Shown here one piece after another: positions 5,542 to 12,623 of a stretch of DNA of 12,623 bases (its first letter is position 1; each line of letters opens with the position of its first letter). The position numbers and the translations under genes were made by a program. The stretch is from CAYTCZ01 sp964436315 (lineage in GTDB: Bacteria; Actinomycetota; Thermoleophilia; Gaiellales; Gaiellaceae), in the NCBI GenBank assembly GCA_964436315.1, contig CAYTCZ010000113.1, forward strand, positions 1 through 12,623, written 5' to 3'. The notes beneath the pieces are model-generated. The model was not told the origin of the DNA. It saw only the letters and a program-made list of their open reading frames with translations, and ran no database searches.

Positions 5542-8500
5542 TGACTGGGCGCATGCCGAGTTCCCGCGCAACCGAGAGTGCCTCGTCGTAGAGGCCGACC
5601 GCTCGCTCGAGATCACCTGGACGGGCCTGCCCAAGGAGCGCCTCCCCGTAGTCGAAGGCAGTCCATGCGTACTCCGGGCGATAGCCGGCGCGGCTGCAGA
5701 ACGACAGCGCGTCATCGAAGTGGGAGAAAGCGCGCTGCCAATCGCCGAGCCCAGCCGCCAGCAGACCCAAGAGTCGATCGGCCGCGACACCGAAACACAC
5801 CAGCGCGGTGCCTCGCTGTGATTCAAGGGCTGCATATTCCTCCTCGATGCTCGCGGCGTCTGCGCGCTCGACTGCGAGGTGGACTAGTCCGCTGCGCGCA
5901 AACAGTTTGTAGTGCGGGAGGGTCTCGGGCGAGGAGAGCAAACTCGACGCGACAGCCTCAGCCGTTCTCTGCCGCGTGATGTCTCCGCTGATCCGGCCGA
6001 CCAGCGGGATGACCCCAGCCAACAGCCCCGGGGCTGGCGCCGGGTCGGCACCTTCGCTCACCAGGGTCAGCCGATCGATATAGGCGTCCCCACGGGCGGG
6101 GTCGCCGACCTGATGCTCAAGAATCGCCCCGCTGGTTAGGTGTCGTGCATCGTCTGGTTCTAGGGCAAGACCCTCGTCGATGGACTCACGAGCAGCCGCC
6201 CAATCACCTGCCAGGATCGCGACCCAGGCGAGGTTTCCGTACACGGTAGCGAGCCAGTAGCGTTCTTGGAGTTTGTTCGCATGAGCCAGCGAGGCCGTCG
6301 CGTGGAGGCGTGCATCTTCCAGCCTTCCCTCGATTGCGGCGATCCGTGCCGCCCAGGTGCGCGCGATCATCTCCGGACGCTGAGCGGTATCTGCGAGCGC
6401 CAGCGGGATGGCTTGCTCGCACCGCTCGCGGCACTCATGCCACCGGGTGTGGAACCAGTCGACGTGGGCCGCGTCGACGAGTGCGCGTGTCTCGAGGGCC
6501 GTGTCGCTGTGTTGCACTGCTATAGCAAGAGAGCGGTCGAACGCCTCGCGAGCGCTCTCGTAATCAGCTCCGGGGACGCCCGTAAACCATCCCAGCGTTG
6601 CGAAGAGGCGTCCTGCCTCATGGGAGTCGTCCGGGACAAGAGCGAGCGCGCGCGAGATGAGCTCGGGTACCTCGGGCGCCCCGTACGTGGGCGGGATGGG
6701 GTGTGCGACAACCTCGACTGCCCGTCGTTCCTCCCCCGCCTGAGCGAAGTAATCGAACGCCGCGGCGAGCCGCGCGACTGCCTCCCTTCGCTCTGATCGC
6801 TCGCGGCCAGCAAGTTCCGCTTGGGCGAGGCCGGACAGAAGTTCTGCGGTTTCGGCGTCCATTGGCTGGTCTTCCTTGGCTGTGAGCGCACGCTCGAACT
6901 GCGTGATCGCCTCCTGGAAGGCGTGTGCCGCAAGCGCGCGTCGGCCCGCTAGCTGCGAGTAGCGAGTGAGCTTCTCGTTGCCGAGCACGGGCTCGGCCTG
7001 CGCGAAATGGTGGGAGAGCTCGGCCGCGTGCGCCTCAGCATCGACGCCGTAGAGTTCCTCGAGTGCTTGCGCGATCTGCGCGTGCAGGCGCACGCGCCGT
7101 GTCGACGAGAAGCCTGCAGCGAGTGTGTCCTGGACGAGGGCGTGCGTGAACTCGTAGCGACCGAAGTAATCAGGAATCTCGGCGAGCAATCCCGCCGTTC
7201 GGGCCTCCTCCAGGAGGTCCGCCAGCTCATCCTCTCCGCGATCGGTGTGGAGTCGGGCAAGCTGCTCGAGAGTAAACTCGCGGCCTAAGACCGAGGCCAG
7301 CCGCACGAGCTCGCCGCAAGGATCCGACAGCCGAGCGAGCCGCCTATCGATGATGTCCCGGACGCCTTCCGAGGCACCGAGTTCCCAGCTCTCTCGTTTG
7401 TCGAGGCGCTCCGGCGATAGCTCGCCCTCCTCCTCGAGCAGGCGGACGACCTCTGTGACGAAGAACGGATTCCCCGCGGTCTGGGTGTGGACTGCCTCGG
7501 CGAGCTCGGCCGGGGGCACGATCCCGGAGGCCGCCTCGATGCAACGCGCGACGTCGTCCTGGCTGAGACCGCCCAAGTGGATTCGCTCTGCTCGGTGTTC
7601 CCGTGCCAGCTCGGCCAGCGTTTCAGAGAGGGGGTGGCGGCGGGGGAGCTCCACGTCGCGGTAGGTTCCGATGACGAGAAGTCGAGTCCCTGCCAGCTCG
7701 AGGGCAACGAACTCGAGCAGCCCCAGCGAGTCGCTGTCCGCCCAGTGCAGATCGTCGAGTACGAGCACAAGCGGGCGGGCTTCGGTGGCGCGCCTCAGGA
7801 ACAGGGCGAGCGAATCAAAGAGATGAAACCGTGCCTGCTTCGGATCGTCGAGCGGCCGACTTGGCGTCAGATCTGAAAGACGTTCCTTGACCTCGGGGAT
7901 GACCTCCGCGATCTCCGGCGCGCCCATGGCCATCTCTGAGCGCAGCCATTCGGGGTCACGCTCGCGCACGTACAGCCGCAGGGCCTGCACCCACGGCCAG
8001 TAGGGTGGAGCACCCTCCCGCTCGTGACAGCGACCCCAGTAGGTGCTGGCACCCATCTGCTCGGCGGTCGCACTGAGCTCTGCCGCCAGACGAGTCTTGC
8101 CTATGCCGGCCTCCCCCACGAGCATGACCAGCTGGCCGTCGCCGTCGAGAGCCTGATGTAACAGAGCTTCGAGGCGACCGATCTCCGCCTCACGGCCGAC
8201 GAACACCTCGCTGCTCTCGCGGAACCCCACGCCCGATCGCACACGATCGCGCCCCTCACTAGGGGCCCTTGGTCGATCCCGAGCCCGCGGCTCCCGACGC
8301 TTGTCGAGCAGATCTGAGTGTCGTTCCACCGAGAACGGTTCTGGCAGGGTGAGCGAGCTGTCTTGCCGGAGGATCGCCTGCTCCAGATCCTGCAGCTCTC
8401 GGCTGGGATCGATGCCAAGCTCGTCGACCAAGGTCGCGCGGGCATTCTGATAGGCAGTGAGGGCCTCCGCCTGCCGCCCCGAGCGGTACAGGGCGAGCAT

Positions 8501-9085
8501 CAGCTGGCCGCGGAGACGCTCGCGGAGGGGATGGCGGATCACCAACGTCTCGAGCTCACCAACGAGCTCGGTATGACGACCGAGACCCAGGTCTACGTCG
8601 ATCCGCTCCTCGATGGCGGACAGGCGCATCTCCTCGAGGCGAAGGGCCTCAGTCTGCGCGAAGGGCTCTGATTCGAACTCGACGAGGGCGGGACCGCGCC
8701 ACAGTTCGAGCGCCTCACGAAGAAGCGCAGCTGACCCCTCGCTGTCACCAGACGCAAGGGCCTTGCGTCCCTCGTCGACGAACTGCTCGAAACGATCGAG
8801 GTCGAGCTCACCCGGAGCAAGCTCTGCGACATAACCCGGCGTGCGGGTGAGAAGCGTCTGCGGGGGGAGCAGCTTGCGGAGGCGGGAGACGTAGTTCTGT
8901 ATCGCCTTCGGCGCCGTCTTTGGAGCTCTCTCACCCCAGAGCTCATCGATCAGGCGGTCGCGGGAGATGATCTTGCCGCGGTTGAGCAGAAGCACGGCCA
9001 AGAGCGCACGCTGCTTTACCGGGCCGAGCGGGAGAAGCTCTCCGCCCGCGGAGACCTCAAGCGGGCCCAGAATCCGATACTCCAT
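5516..9085 (-). CDS. AfsR/SARP-family transcriptional activator with AAA ATPase and TPR-like C-terminal half
   Basis: A 1189-residue regulator. It begins MEYRILGPLEV, the usual start of SARP proteins. The OmpR-like winged helix is at about 1-93 (KQRALLAVLLLN, ISRDRLIDELWGE, IQNYVSRLRKLL). The bacterial transcriptional activator domain (BTAD) is at about 97-240 (LDLDRFEQFVDEG through AYQNARATLVDELGIDPSREL). A basic linker precedes an ATPase domain with FVGREAEI at about 295, Walker A GEAGIGKT at 324-331 and Walker B LVLVLDDLHWAD at 439-450. A helical, TPR-like half follows to the end. I chose ATG 9085 over ATG 9121 because the upstream 12 residues are not family-like and neither start has a strong ribosome binding site. 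SARPs activate secondary-metabolite genes; the divergent operon at 9292 is the likely target. The gene ends overlapping the gene before it. Confidence 0.94.
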   Translation of the reverse strand: MEYRILGPLEVSAGGELLPLGPVKQRALLAVLLLNRGKIISRDRLIDELWGERAPKTAPKAIQNYVSRLRKLLPPQTLLTRTPGYVAELAPGELDLDRFEQFVDEGRKALASGDSEGSAALLREALELWRGPALVEFESEPFAQTEALRLEEMRLSAIEERIDVDLGLGRHTELVGELETLVIRHPLRERLRGQLMLALYRSGRQAEALTAYQNARATLVDELGIDPSRELQDLEQAILRQDSSLTLPEPFSVERHSDLLDKRREPRARDRPRAPSEGRDRVRSGVGFRESSEVFVGREAEIGRLEALLHQALDGDGQLVMLVGEAGIGKTRLAAELSATAEQMGASTYWGRCHEREGAPPYWPWVQALRLYVRERDPEWLRSEMAMGAPEIAEVIPEVKERLSDLTPSRPLDDPKQARFHLFDSLALFLRRATEARPLVLVLDDLHWADSDSLGLLEFVALELAGTRLLVIGTYRDVELPRRHPLSETLAELAREHRAERIHLGGLSQDDVARCIEAASGIVPPAELAEAVHTQTAGNPFFVTEVVRLLEEEGELSPERLDKRESWELGASEGVRDIIDRRLARLSDPCGELVRLASVLGREFTLEQLARLHTDRGEDELADLLEEARTAGLLAEIPDYFGRYEFTHALVQDTLAAGFSSTRRVRLHAQIAQALEELYGVDAEAHAAELSHHFAQAEPVLGNEKLTRYSQLAGRRALAAHAFQEAITQFERALTAKEDQPMDAETAELLSGLAQAELAGRERSERREAVARLAAAFDYFAQAGEERRAVEVVAHPIPPTYGAPEVPELISRALALVPDDSHEAGRLFATLGWFTGVPGADYESAREAFDRSLAIAVQHSDTALETRALVDAAHVDWFHTRWHECRERCEQAIPLALADTAQRPEMIARTWAARIAAIEGRLEDARLHATASLAHANKLQERYWLATVYGNLAWVAILAGDWAAARESIDEGLALEPDDARHLTSGAILEHQVGDPARGDAYIDRLTLVSEGADPAPAPGLLAGVIPLVGRISGDITRQRTAEAVASSLLSSPETLPHYKLFARSGLVHLAVERADAASIEEEYAALESQRGTALVCFGVAADRLLGLLAAGLGDWQRAFSHFDDALSFCSRAGYRPEYAWTAFDYGEALLGQARPGDLERAVGLYDEALSVARELGMRPVIKRVLARQ

Positions 9086-9195
9086 CCGCTTTGTGGCCGA
9101 CCGTAGCACGGCCCAGCCCATCGGGAAAGTGGGCGATTCGCGGCCGGGGCTGCGTGCACGGCGGCACGGGCCGCTGGGCGGCCGGTGATCAACGA

Positions 9196-9213
9196 ATTAC
9201 CGACCGATTACCG
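9196..9213 (+). promoter_or_regulatory. Candidate SARP operator: two heptamers at 11-bp period
   Basis: ATTACCG (9196-9202), spacer ACCG, ATTACCG (9207-9213). SARP proteins are known to bind heptameric direct repeats separated by 4 bp, one helical turn, near the -35 region. The arrangement is exact here and lies between a SARP gene and the operon divergent from it. A third position in phase (TATGACG, 9218-9224) matches only weakly. In characterised promoters the last repeat is about 8 bp before the -10; here the candidate -10 (TATGAC) is only 4 bp away, so the -10 assignment is uncertain. Confidence 0.6.
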
Positions 9214-9280
9214 CCCGTATGACGGCACGGCTACCCGAGTCGTGTCTTCTTTGGTCCGGTGAACGGAGATGTCGCATATG

Positions 9281-9287
9281 AGGAGGA
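9281..9287 (+). promoter_or_regulatory. Ribosome binding site deciding the ATG start at 9292
   Basis: AGGAGGA lies 4 bases before ATG 9292. It makes this ATG far better supported than the in-frame GTG at 9259, which has no such site. Confidence 0.7.
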
Positions 9288-9291
9288 ACTA

Positions 9292-9510
9292 ATGAGCGCA
9301 GCAAGTCCAACCCGGCCAGTCGAAGGCAGCGGACTCACAGACAAAGTTGCCTTTCTGGACGTAACGGCGACCACCGCAAGGCCCGCTCTTCGTGGCGCCA
9401 TGCACGCGATCGCACGCCGGCTGGCGCGCTGCTTCGAACTCTCGTGCGTGGAGCCCGACTGGACCGCCTGGCGCGAGGTCGACGCGCTCGATCGTGCGCC
9501 GCGACTGTGA
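9292..9510 (+). CDS. Small hypothetical protein, 72 residues
   Basis: Start ATG 9292 follows AGGAGGA. The protein has a polar N-terminus (SAASPTRPVEGSGLTDK), then a basic amphipathic segment (ARPALRGAMHAIARRLARCF) with two cysteines (in RCFELSC) and an acidic, tryptophan-containing end (EPDWTAWREVDALD). There is no signal peptide and no clear membrane helix. I do not recognise a family. It is the first gene after the SARP-type repeat and is followed at once by a second small ORF and an FMO-like flavoprotein. The excellent ribosome binding site and short spacing argue that it is translated. A role as accessory or peptide substrate of the oxidoreductase is possible but unsupported. Confidence 0.65.
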   Translation: MSAASPTRPVEGSGLTDKVAFLDVTATTARPALRGAMHAIARRLARCFELSCVEPDWTAWREVDALDRAPRL

Positions 9511-9523
9511 AGGAGGGTTAGAA

Positions 9524-9607
9524 ATGGAAGCGCTGATCATTGCCACGTTGATCATGGTCGCAGGAACGATCGCCGTCCTGCGCAACGTCGACCACTGGGC
9601 TCACTAG
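9524..9607 (+). CDS. 27-residue single-pass membrane peptide
   Basis: ATG 9524 is preceded by AAGGAGG (9510-9516) at 7-base spacing. The site overlaps the stop codon of the 72-residue ORF, so the two are probably translationally linked. The peptide is hydrophobic from about residues 3 to 19 (ALIIATLIMVAGTIAVL) and ends in a polar tail RNVDHWAH before TAG. It resembles in style the tiny membrane subunits that accompany larger enzymes. No family can be named. Confidence 0.6.
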   Translation: MEALIIATLIMVAGTIAVLRNVDHWAH

Positions 9608-9669
9608 CAATCGGGTCCTCGACTGGAGAAGGCACTCGCGACGAGGGAAGCTCGCACGCCGAAAAACTG
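9608..9669 (+). other. 62-bp spacer before the flavoprotein gene
   Basis: No ORF or clear hairpin is visible. A GAGGGAAG purine run (about 9638-9647) is too far from ATG 9670 to be a standard ribosome binding site, so the flavoprotein has unusually weak initiation compared with the two small ORFs before it. Confidence 0.4.
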
Positions 9670-10876
9670 ATGGAGCAGACACCTCTACTCATCATCGGCG
9701 CCGGTCCCTACGGACTCTCGACAGCTGCGTGGGCAAAACGGACCGGAATCGAGCCGCTCGTCCTCGGCGAGCCGATGGGGTTCTGGAAGCACAATATGCC
9801 CGAGAGGATGTTGCTCCGCTCCGGATCCGAGTGGCAGCTCGATCCCTCCCGGACCTACTCGCTGTGCGCCTACCTCGACGAGCGGGGCATCGACGAAGAG
9901 CAGGTCTCACCGCTCCCGGTCGATCTCTTCATTGCGTATGCGGACTGGTTCGTCGAAAAGAGCGAGCTCGAGATCCGCAACGAGTTCGTCACACGACTCG
10001 TTCCGGCGAACGGTCGGGGATTCGTGGCGACGCTTGCTGGCGCGGGATCGATCGCCGCCGATGCAGTCGTCGCCGCCCCGGGCGTCGCCTACTTCGCCTA
10101 CACGCCAGCCGAGATCGAGCGGAGCGTGCCTCCCGATCGGCTCCTCCACACCTGCTTCATGACGAACTTCGCCGAGCTTGACGGCGCCCGCACCCTGATC
10201 ATCGGTGGGCGGCAGAGCGCCTTCGAATGGGCTGCGCTGATCGCAGAGCAACGACAGATGGAGATCGACATCGTCTACCGACATGACACGCCGAGCTTCG
10301 AGCAATCGGATTGGTCGGTCGCCGACAGGCTCCTCGAGAAGACGGTGCGTAACCGTGGCTGGTTCCGGCGACTGCCAAGACAGGAGCAGGAGGCAATCAG
10401 ACAACGCCTGTTCCTGGAGGGCAGGCTTCGGCTCGAACCCTGGCTGTCGCCGCGGCTCCCCGGGGAGTCGGTCCGCCTCTGGCCCAAACGCGAGGTCGTA
10501 GCGTATCGGGAGCGTCCAGGAGGGGAGATCGAGGCGCAGCTCTCGAGCGGTGAGACGCTCATTGTCGACCAGGTGCTCGCGGCGACCGGCTATCGGGTCG
10601 ACATCGATCGCGTCCCGTACCTGCGCGATCCCGAACTGACAGCCGTCCTCGAGGTCGCCGACGGCTACCCGACCTTGGACGAGGACATGCAGTCGTCCGT
10701 TCTCAATCTCTTCATCCCGGGGAGAACCGCGATGCGCGATTTCGGGCCGATCTTTGGTTTCGTGGCCGGTGCGCCTGCGGCCGCGGAGATCATCGTCTCC
10801 AAGTTAGAGCGGGAGGACAGGGCCGCAAGCCGGCCTCAGCTTATCCCGGGTCATGAGGTTCCGCCTCGCCGGTATT
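9670..10876 (+). CDS. FMO-like NAD(P)/FAD-dependent oxidoreductase (3' end lost in N gap)
   Basis: 402 residues are visible. The FAD-binding fold is LLIIGAGPYGLSTAAWAKR with GAGPYG at 10-15, followed by PMGFWKHNMPERMLLRSG, a stretch typical of flavin-containing and N-hydroxylating monooxygenases. A second, NAD(P)-binding fold is at about 173-190 (ARTLIIGGRQSAFEWAALIA). The ATG motif VLAATGYRVD is at 302-311 and the closing FAD motif LFIPGRTAMRDFGPIFGFVAGAPAAAE at about 347-373. The family usually ends soon after this, so only a short tail is probably missing. The enzyme is soluble. It is the last visible gene of the operon starting at 9292 and probably under SARP control. Substrate unknown; monooxygenase, Baeyer-Villiger-like or reductase activity are all possible. 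Confidence 0.9.
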
Positions 10877-10976
10877 NNNNNNNNNNNNNNNNNNNNNNNN
10901 NNNNNNNNNNNNNNNNNNNNNNNNNNNNNNNNNNNNNNNNNNNNNNNNNNNNNNNNNNNNNNNNNNNNNNNNNNNN
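10877..10976. other. Scaffold gap (100 N)
   Basis: Exactly 100 undetermined bases, the conventional placeholder for a gap of unknown size. The 3' ends of two convergent genes, the flavoprotein and the beta-propeller protein, fall inside or beside it. Any extra gene between them would be hidden. Confidence 0.97.
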
Positions 10977-12115
10977 TGGGCGGCGGCGTTCGGATGTCGC
11001 GCTGCCCAGGCGTCGAAATCGACGCCGCGGCGGCGAAGCTCGGCCTCGAAGGCACCCCGCTGACCGGCTCCCCAACAAGTAGAGAACCAGCTGAAGCTAC
11101 CGGGGGGGCAGGCGAGCACGCCGGCGATCTCGTTTCGGTGCAGAAGTAGGGCTGGGTTCTGCATCGTCGAGAGGGCGAAGTTCGTGATGAAGAGGTCCTT
11201 CCGAGTTGTCGGCGTCTGCCCGAAGGCGAGTGAGGCAGGGAACTCGAGTCCAGTCACGAGCGTCTCGATTGTGCCCGCCTTGTCCACCCGTAGGAGCGTG
11301 TTCGCAGCGTTGTTGGCGACGTAGAGGTTGCCTTTGCCATCGACGGCGAGCCCGTCGGCACCGAGCAGGGCCTGATCTTCCGCGAAGGTGACGGGGTTAG
11401 CGGCGCTGCCGTCAGCGTTCATCGGGACGTGAACGATCCGCCCCCGCTGGCTGTTGGCGACGAAGAAGCCGCCGCGCGCAAAGACAATGCCGTTGGCGCC
11501 GATCGGGAAGGGGAAGCTCGGATCCTCGGGGTTGCCGACCAGGAGTGGATCGCCGACCCACTGGCCAGGCTCGCCATGGCGGGGGAGCTTCCAGATTCCG
11601 CCCCCGATTGAGTCGGTCACGTAGAGATCGCCGTGCGGATCGAAGGCAAGGGCATTGGGCAGTGTGTCCGCGGGTAAGGCGAAGACGCGGGAGCTCGAGC
11701 CGTCGGGGCGAATGCGCCAGATCCCGTGGCTGGCAGGATCGAAGGAGGCAAGGCCGGCGTAGACAGTGCCCGTGGAATCGACCGCGAGTCCGACGAGGAA
11801 CCCGGCGCCTGGAACGAGAGTGGCAAGCGTCGATTGGCTTCCGTCCGGGGCGAGCACCCGTATCTCACCGGTCGTTGCTAGACCGACGTAGAGGTTGCCG
11901 CGCAGATCGACGGCAAGACCCTCCGGGAGTTGGCCCTGGGCTGGATCGAAGGAGATAACCGTCTCGACCTCCTGTGCTCGGGCCGAGGTCGCAAAGACGA
12001 GGAAGGCGAGGAAGGCGATCGCGAAGGCAATTGCGAGTCGCGACCAGCGTTCAGAAGGCCTGCTTACCGCGCTCGGATCGAGAACGTTCTGGCTCGTCAG
12101 ATTGCTCGGGTTCAT
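10977..12115 (-). CDS. Secreted SMP-30/NHL-type beta-propeller protein (3' end lost in N gap)
   Basis: 379 residues are visible. A signal peptide spans about 1-47: basic SERWSR, hydrophobic LAIAFAIAFLAFLVFA, cleavage expected after SARA. The mature part has about six propeller blades with recurring GLAVD-GNLYV units at about 66-77, 109-120, 156-166, 207-219, 255-267 and 294-310. This is the pattern of the SMP-30/gluconolactonase/NHL group of secreted sugar-lactone hydrolases or binding proteins. After the blades a different segment begins near residue 335 (CPPGSFSWFSTCWGAGQRGA, then FEAELRRRGVDFDAWAARHP) and continues into the gap. It follows a run of seven C, so a frameshift artefact is possible. 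ATG 12115 has no strong ribosome binding site. The gene is divergent from the exported protein at 12464. Confidence 0.85.
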
Positions 12116-12181
12116 CGGGACGATGGGCAGTTTCTCACCCTACCGTCGAGCGGTCAAGGGGTGTACTTAGGGGTTTTCGAG

Positions 12182-12204
12182 CGACTTCAGCGTGCGTGAA
12201 GTCG
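12182..12204. repeat. Perfect 8-bp inverted repeat, possible operator
   Basis: CGACTTCA (12182-12189) and TGAAGTCG (12197-12204) are separated by 7 bases. There is no T-tract. The position, 67 bp upstream of the propeller gene and about 260 bp upstream of the other gene, fits a regulator binding site at least as well as an RNA hairpin. Confidence 0.5.
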
Positions 12205-12262
12205 TGACGGTGCCTGTTGGTACCGGGCGCCTAGCCTGGAGGTCGGTCGCTCCTCGTCGGCG

Positions 12263-12458
12263 AGTGGGGCAATCAGCTCCCGCTGAAACTTTCCTGACGC
12301 CAATACCACGAAATCCTTACTGACCTCCGGCCACCGATCCCCGTGAGAGGGGGATGCCGGCTGCCCAACTGTCGAGGACGATCAGGGCAGACAGCGGACG
12401 ACCAACGAAGCAACGGCCTGCCATGTCGCCGTGACGGCGCTCCCCGGGCCAAAGGAGC
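12263..12458 (+). promoter_or_regulatory. Candidate structured 5' leader with a ribosome-binding-site hairpin
   Basis: Stems in order are AGTGGGG/TCCCGCT (12263-12269 with 12278-12284, including G-T pairs); an outer CCGGC/GCCGG (12327-12331 with 12356-12360) closing an inner ATCCCC/GGGGAT (12337-12342 with 12350-12355); CTGCCC/GGGCAG (12361-12366 with 12385-12390), which competes with CTGTC/GACAG (12369-12373 with 12390-12394); CGCCG/CGGCG (12427-12431 with 12435-12439); and GCTCC/GGAGC (12439-12443 with 12454-12458), which would cover the GGAG of the ribosome binding site. The last two share G12439, so they could be alternatives. I could not match the whole to a known riboswitch. High GC makes some stems expected by chance. 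Confidence 0.35.
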
Positions 12459-12463
12459 CTCCA

Positions 12464-12623
12464 ATGATGAAACCGACAGGCGGCGTCGAACCCAAATCAC
12501 GGCGACAGCGGCGAGAAAACGATCGTTCGGTGAAGCGGGTTGCTGCCCTTGTGGTCGTTCTCGTGGCAGCGCTCATCCAGGTCACGGGGGCCGTTGCGGC
12601 AGTAGAGCCCGGAGTGCGAAACG
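12464..12623 (+). CDS. N-terminus of an exported protein (cut by window end)
   Basis: ATG 12464 (or the adjacent ATG 12467) follows AAAGGAG (12451-12457) at good spacing. The 53 visible residues have a long basic n-region (KSRRQRRENDRSVKR, about 11-25), a hydrophobic core VAALVVVLVAALIQVTGAVA (26-45) and then AVEPGVRN, as in a Sec signal peptide with cleavage near residue 45 or 46. The RR pairs are not followed by a twin-arginine consensus. Nothing of the mature domain is visible, so the family is unknown. It could also be a type II membrane anchor. Confidence 0.75.
   Translation, partial: MMKPTGGVEPKSRRQRRENDRSVKRVAALVVVLVAALIQVTGAVAAVEPGVRN

Larger units (their letters stand above)
9086..9291. 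promoter_or_regulatory. Divergent promoter region, SARP regulator / small-ORF-flavoprotein operon
   Basis: This 206-bp intergenic region separates two divergent gene starts. The half next to the regulator is extremely GC-rich and has imperfect inverted repeats (around 9139-9183). The half next to the operon contains the phased ATTACCG heptamers (9196-9213), then a TATGAC hexamer (9218-9223) that could be a -10. No good -35 is present 17 bp upstream of it, which would fit an activator-dependent promoter. Confidence 0.5.
12116..12463. promoter_or_regulatory. 348-bp divergent intergenic region rich in inverted repeats
   Basis: No gene is apparent. On the minus strand TTGACC (12152-12157) could be a -35 for the propeller gene with GAAACT 17 bp on, a weak -10. 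On the plus strand there is a series of stems: 12182-12204, 12263-12284, 12327-12360, 12361-12390, 12427-12439 and one over the ribosome binding site at 12439-12458. If transcription starts in the left half, the plus-strand gene would have a long structured leader. Confidence 0.5.

Noticed and set aside
10841..11082. ORFs that read through the N gap from either side
   Set aside because: Bridging 100 undetermined bases is meaningless, since frame and true length are unknown. Both genes are given as partial.
12205..12463. Known riboswitch classes (c-di-AMP ydaO type, cobalamin, c-di-GMP) in the leader
   Set aside because: Some fragments look similar (AACTGT near a CCGG stem, GGCCTGCC), but the conserved cores of these classes do not line up. 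A covariance-model scan would be decisive.
1..12623. CRISPR arrays, insertion sequences, rRNA genes
   Set aside because: No regularly spaced repeats, transposase-like ORFs with terminal inverted repeats, or rRNA sequence were seen.

Overview
The window looks like a piece of high-GC actinobacterial chromosome, most probably a metagenome scaffold. It has very GC-rich third codon positions, strong AGGAGG-type ribosome binding sites, GTG starts, a large LuxR-family ATPase regulator (LAL type) and a very large SARP/BTAD ATPase regulator. The style of the regulators and secreted proteins suggests Actinomycetota, perhaps class Thermoleophilia; the class is an inference from protein style and was not tested. 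A run of exactly 100 N at 10877-10976 is a scaffold join of unknown true size.

Left edge (1-413): the C-terminal end of an unidentified protein (1-90), gene-free sequence, then the 3' part only of a tRNA-Asp gene (246-292; anticodon arm, variable loop, T arm and 3' acceptor strand, no 5' half). This is what tyrosine-recombinase integration into a tRNA gene leaves at the distal end of an element, so a mobile element may lie to the left and ordinary chromosome to the right. A hairpin (312-331) and a phased 9-bp direct repeat (343-362) follow.

Module 1 (414-5541): a LuxR-type LAL regulator on the minus strand is divergent from a plus-strand set: an FAD-dependent oxidoreductase (PHBH-like fold), a 97-residue protein resembling small dimeric alpha/beta-barrel proteins, and a small membrane-anchored protein with two 34-residue repeats that appears broken by one extra base.

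Module 2 (5516-10876+): an AfsR-like SARP regulator with an ATPase and a helical C-terminal half on the minus strand is divergent from two small ORFs (72 and 27 residues) and a second flavoprotein, an FMO-like NAD(P)/FAD oxidoreductase that runs into the N gap. The divergent intergenic region carries two perfect heptamers, ATTACCG, exactly 11 bp apart, the arrangement expected of a SARP operator.

Right end (10977-12623): a secreted SMP-30/NHL-type beta-propeller protein on the minus strand, whose 3' end is lost in the gap, is divergent from the first 53 codons of another exported protein. The 348-bp region between them is rich in inverted repeats, including a possible hairpin over the ribosome binding site of the second gene.

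Taken together, two redox enzymes each sit across a divergent promoter region from a large ATPase-type activator and each has small companion ORFs. This suggests two regulated oxidation modules, possibly of specialised metabolism. The substrates cannot be read from the sequence.
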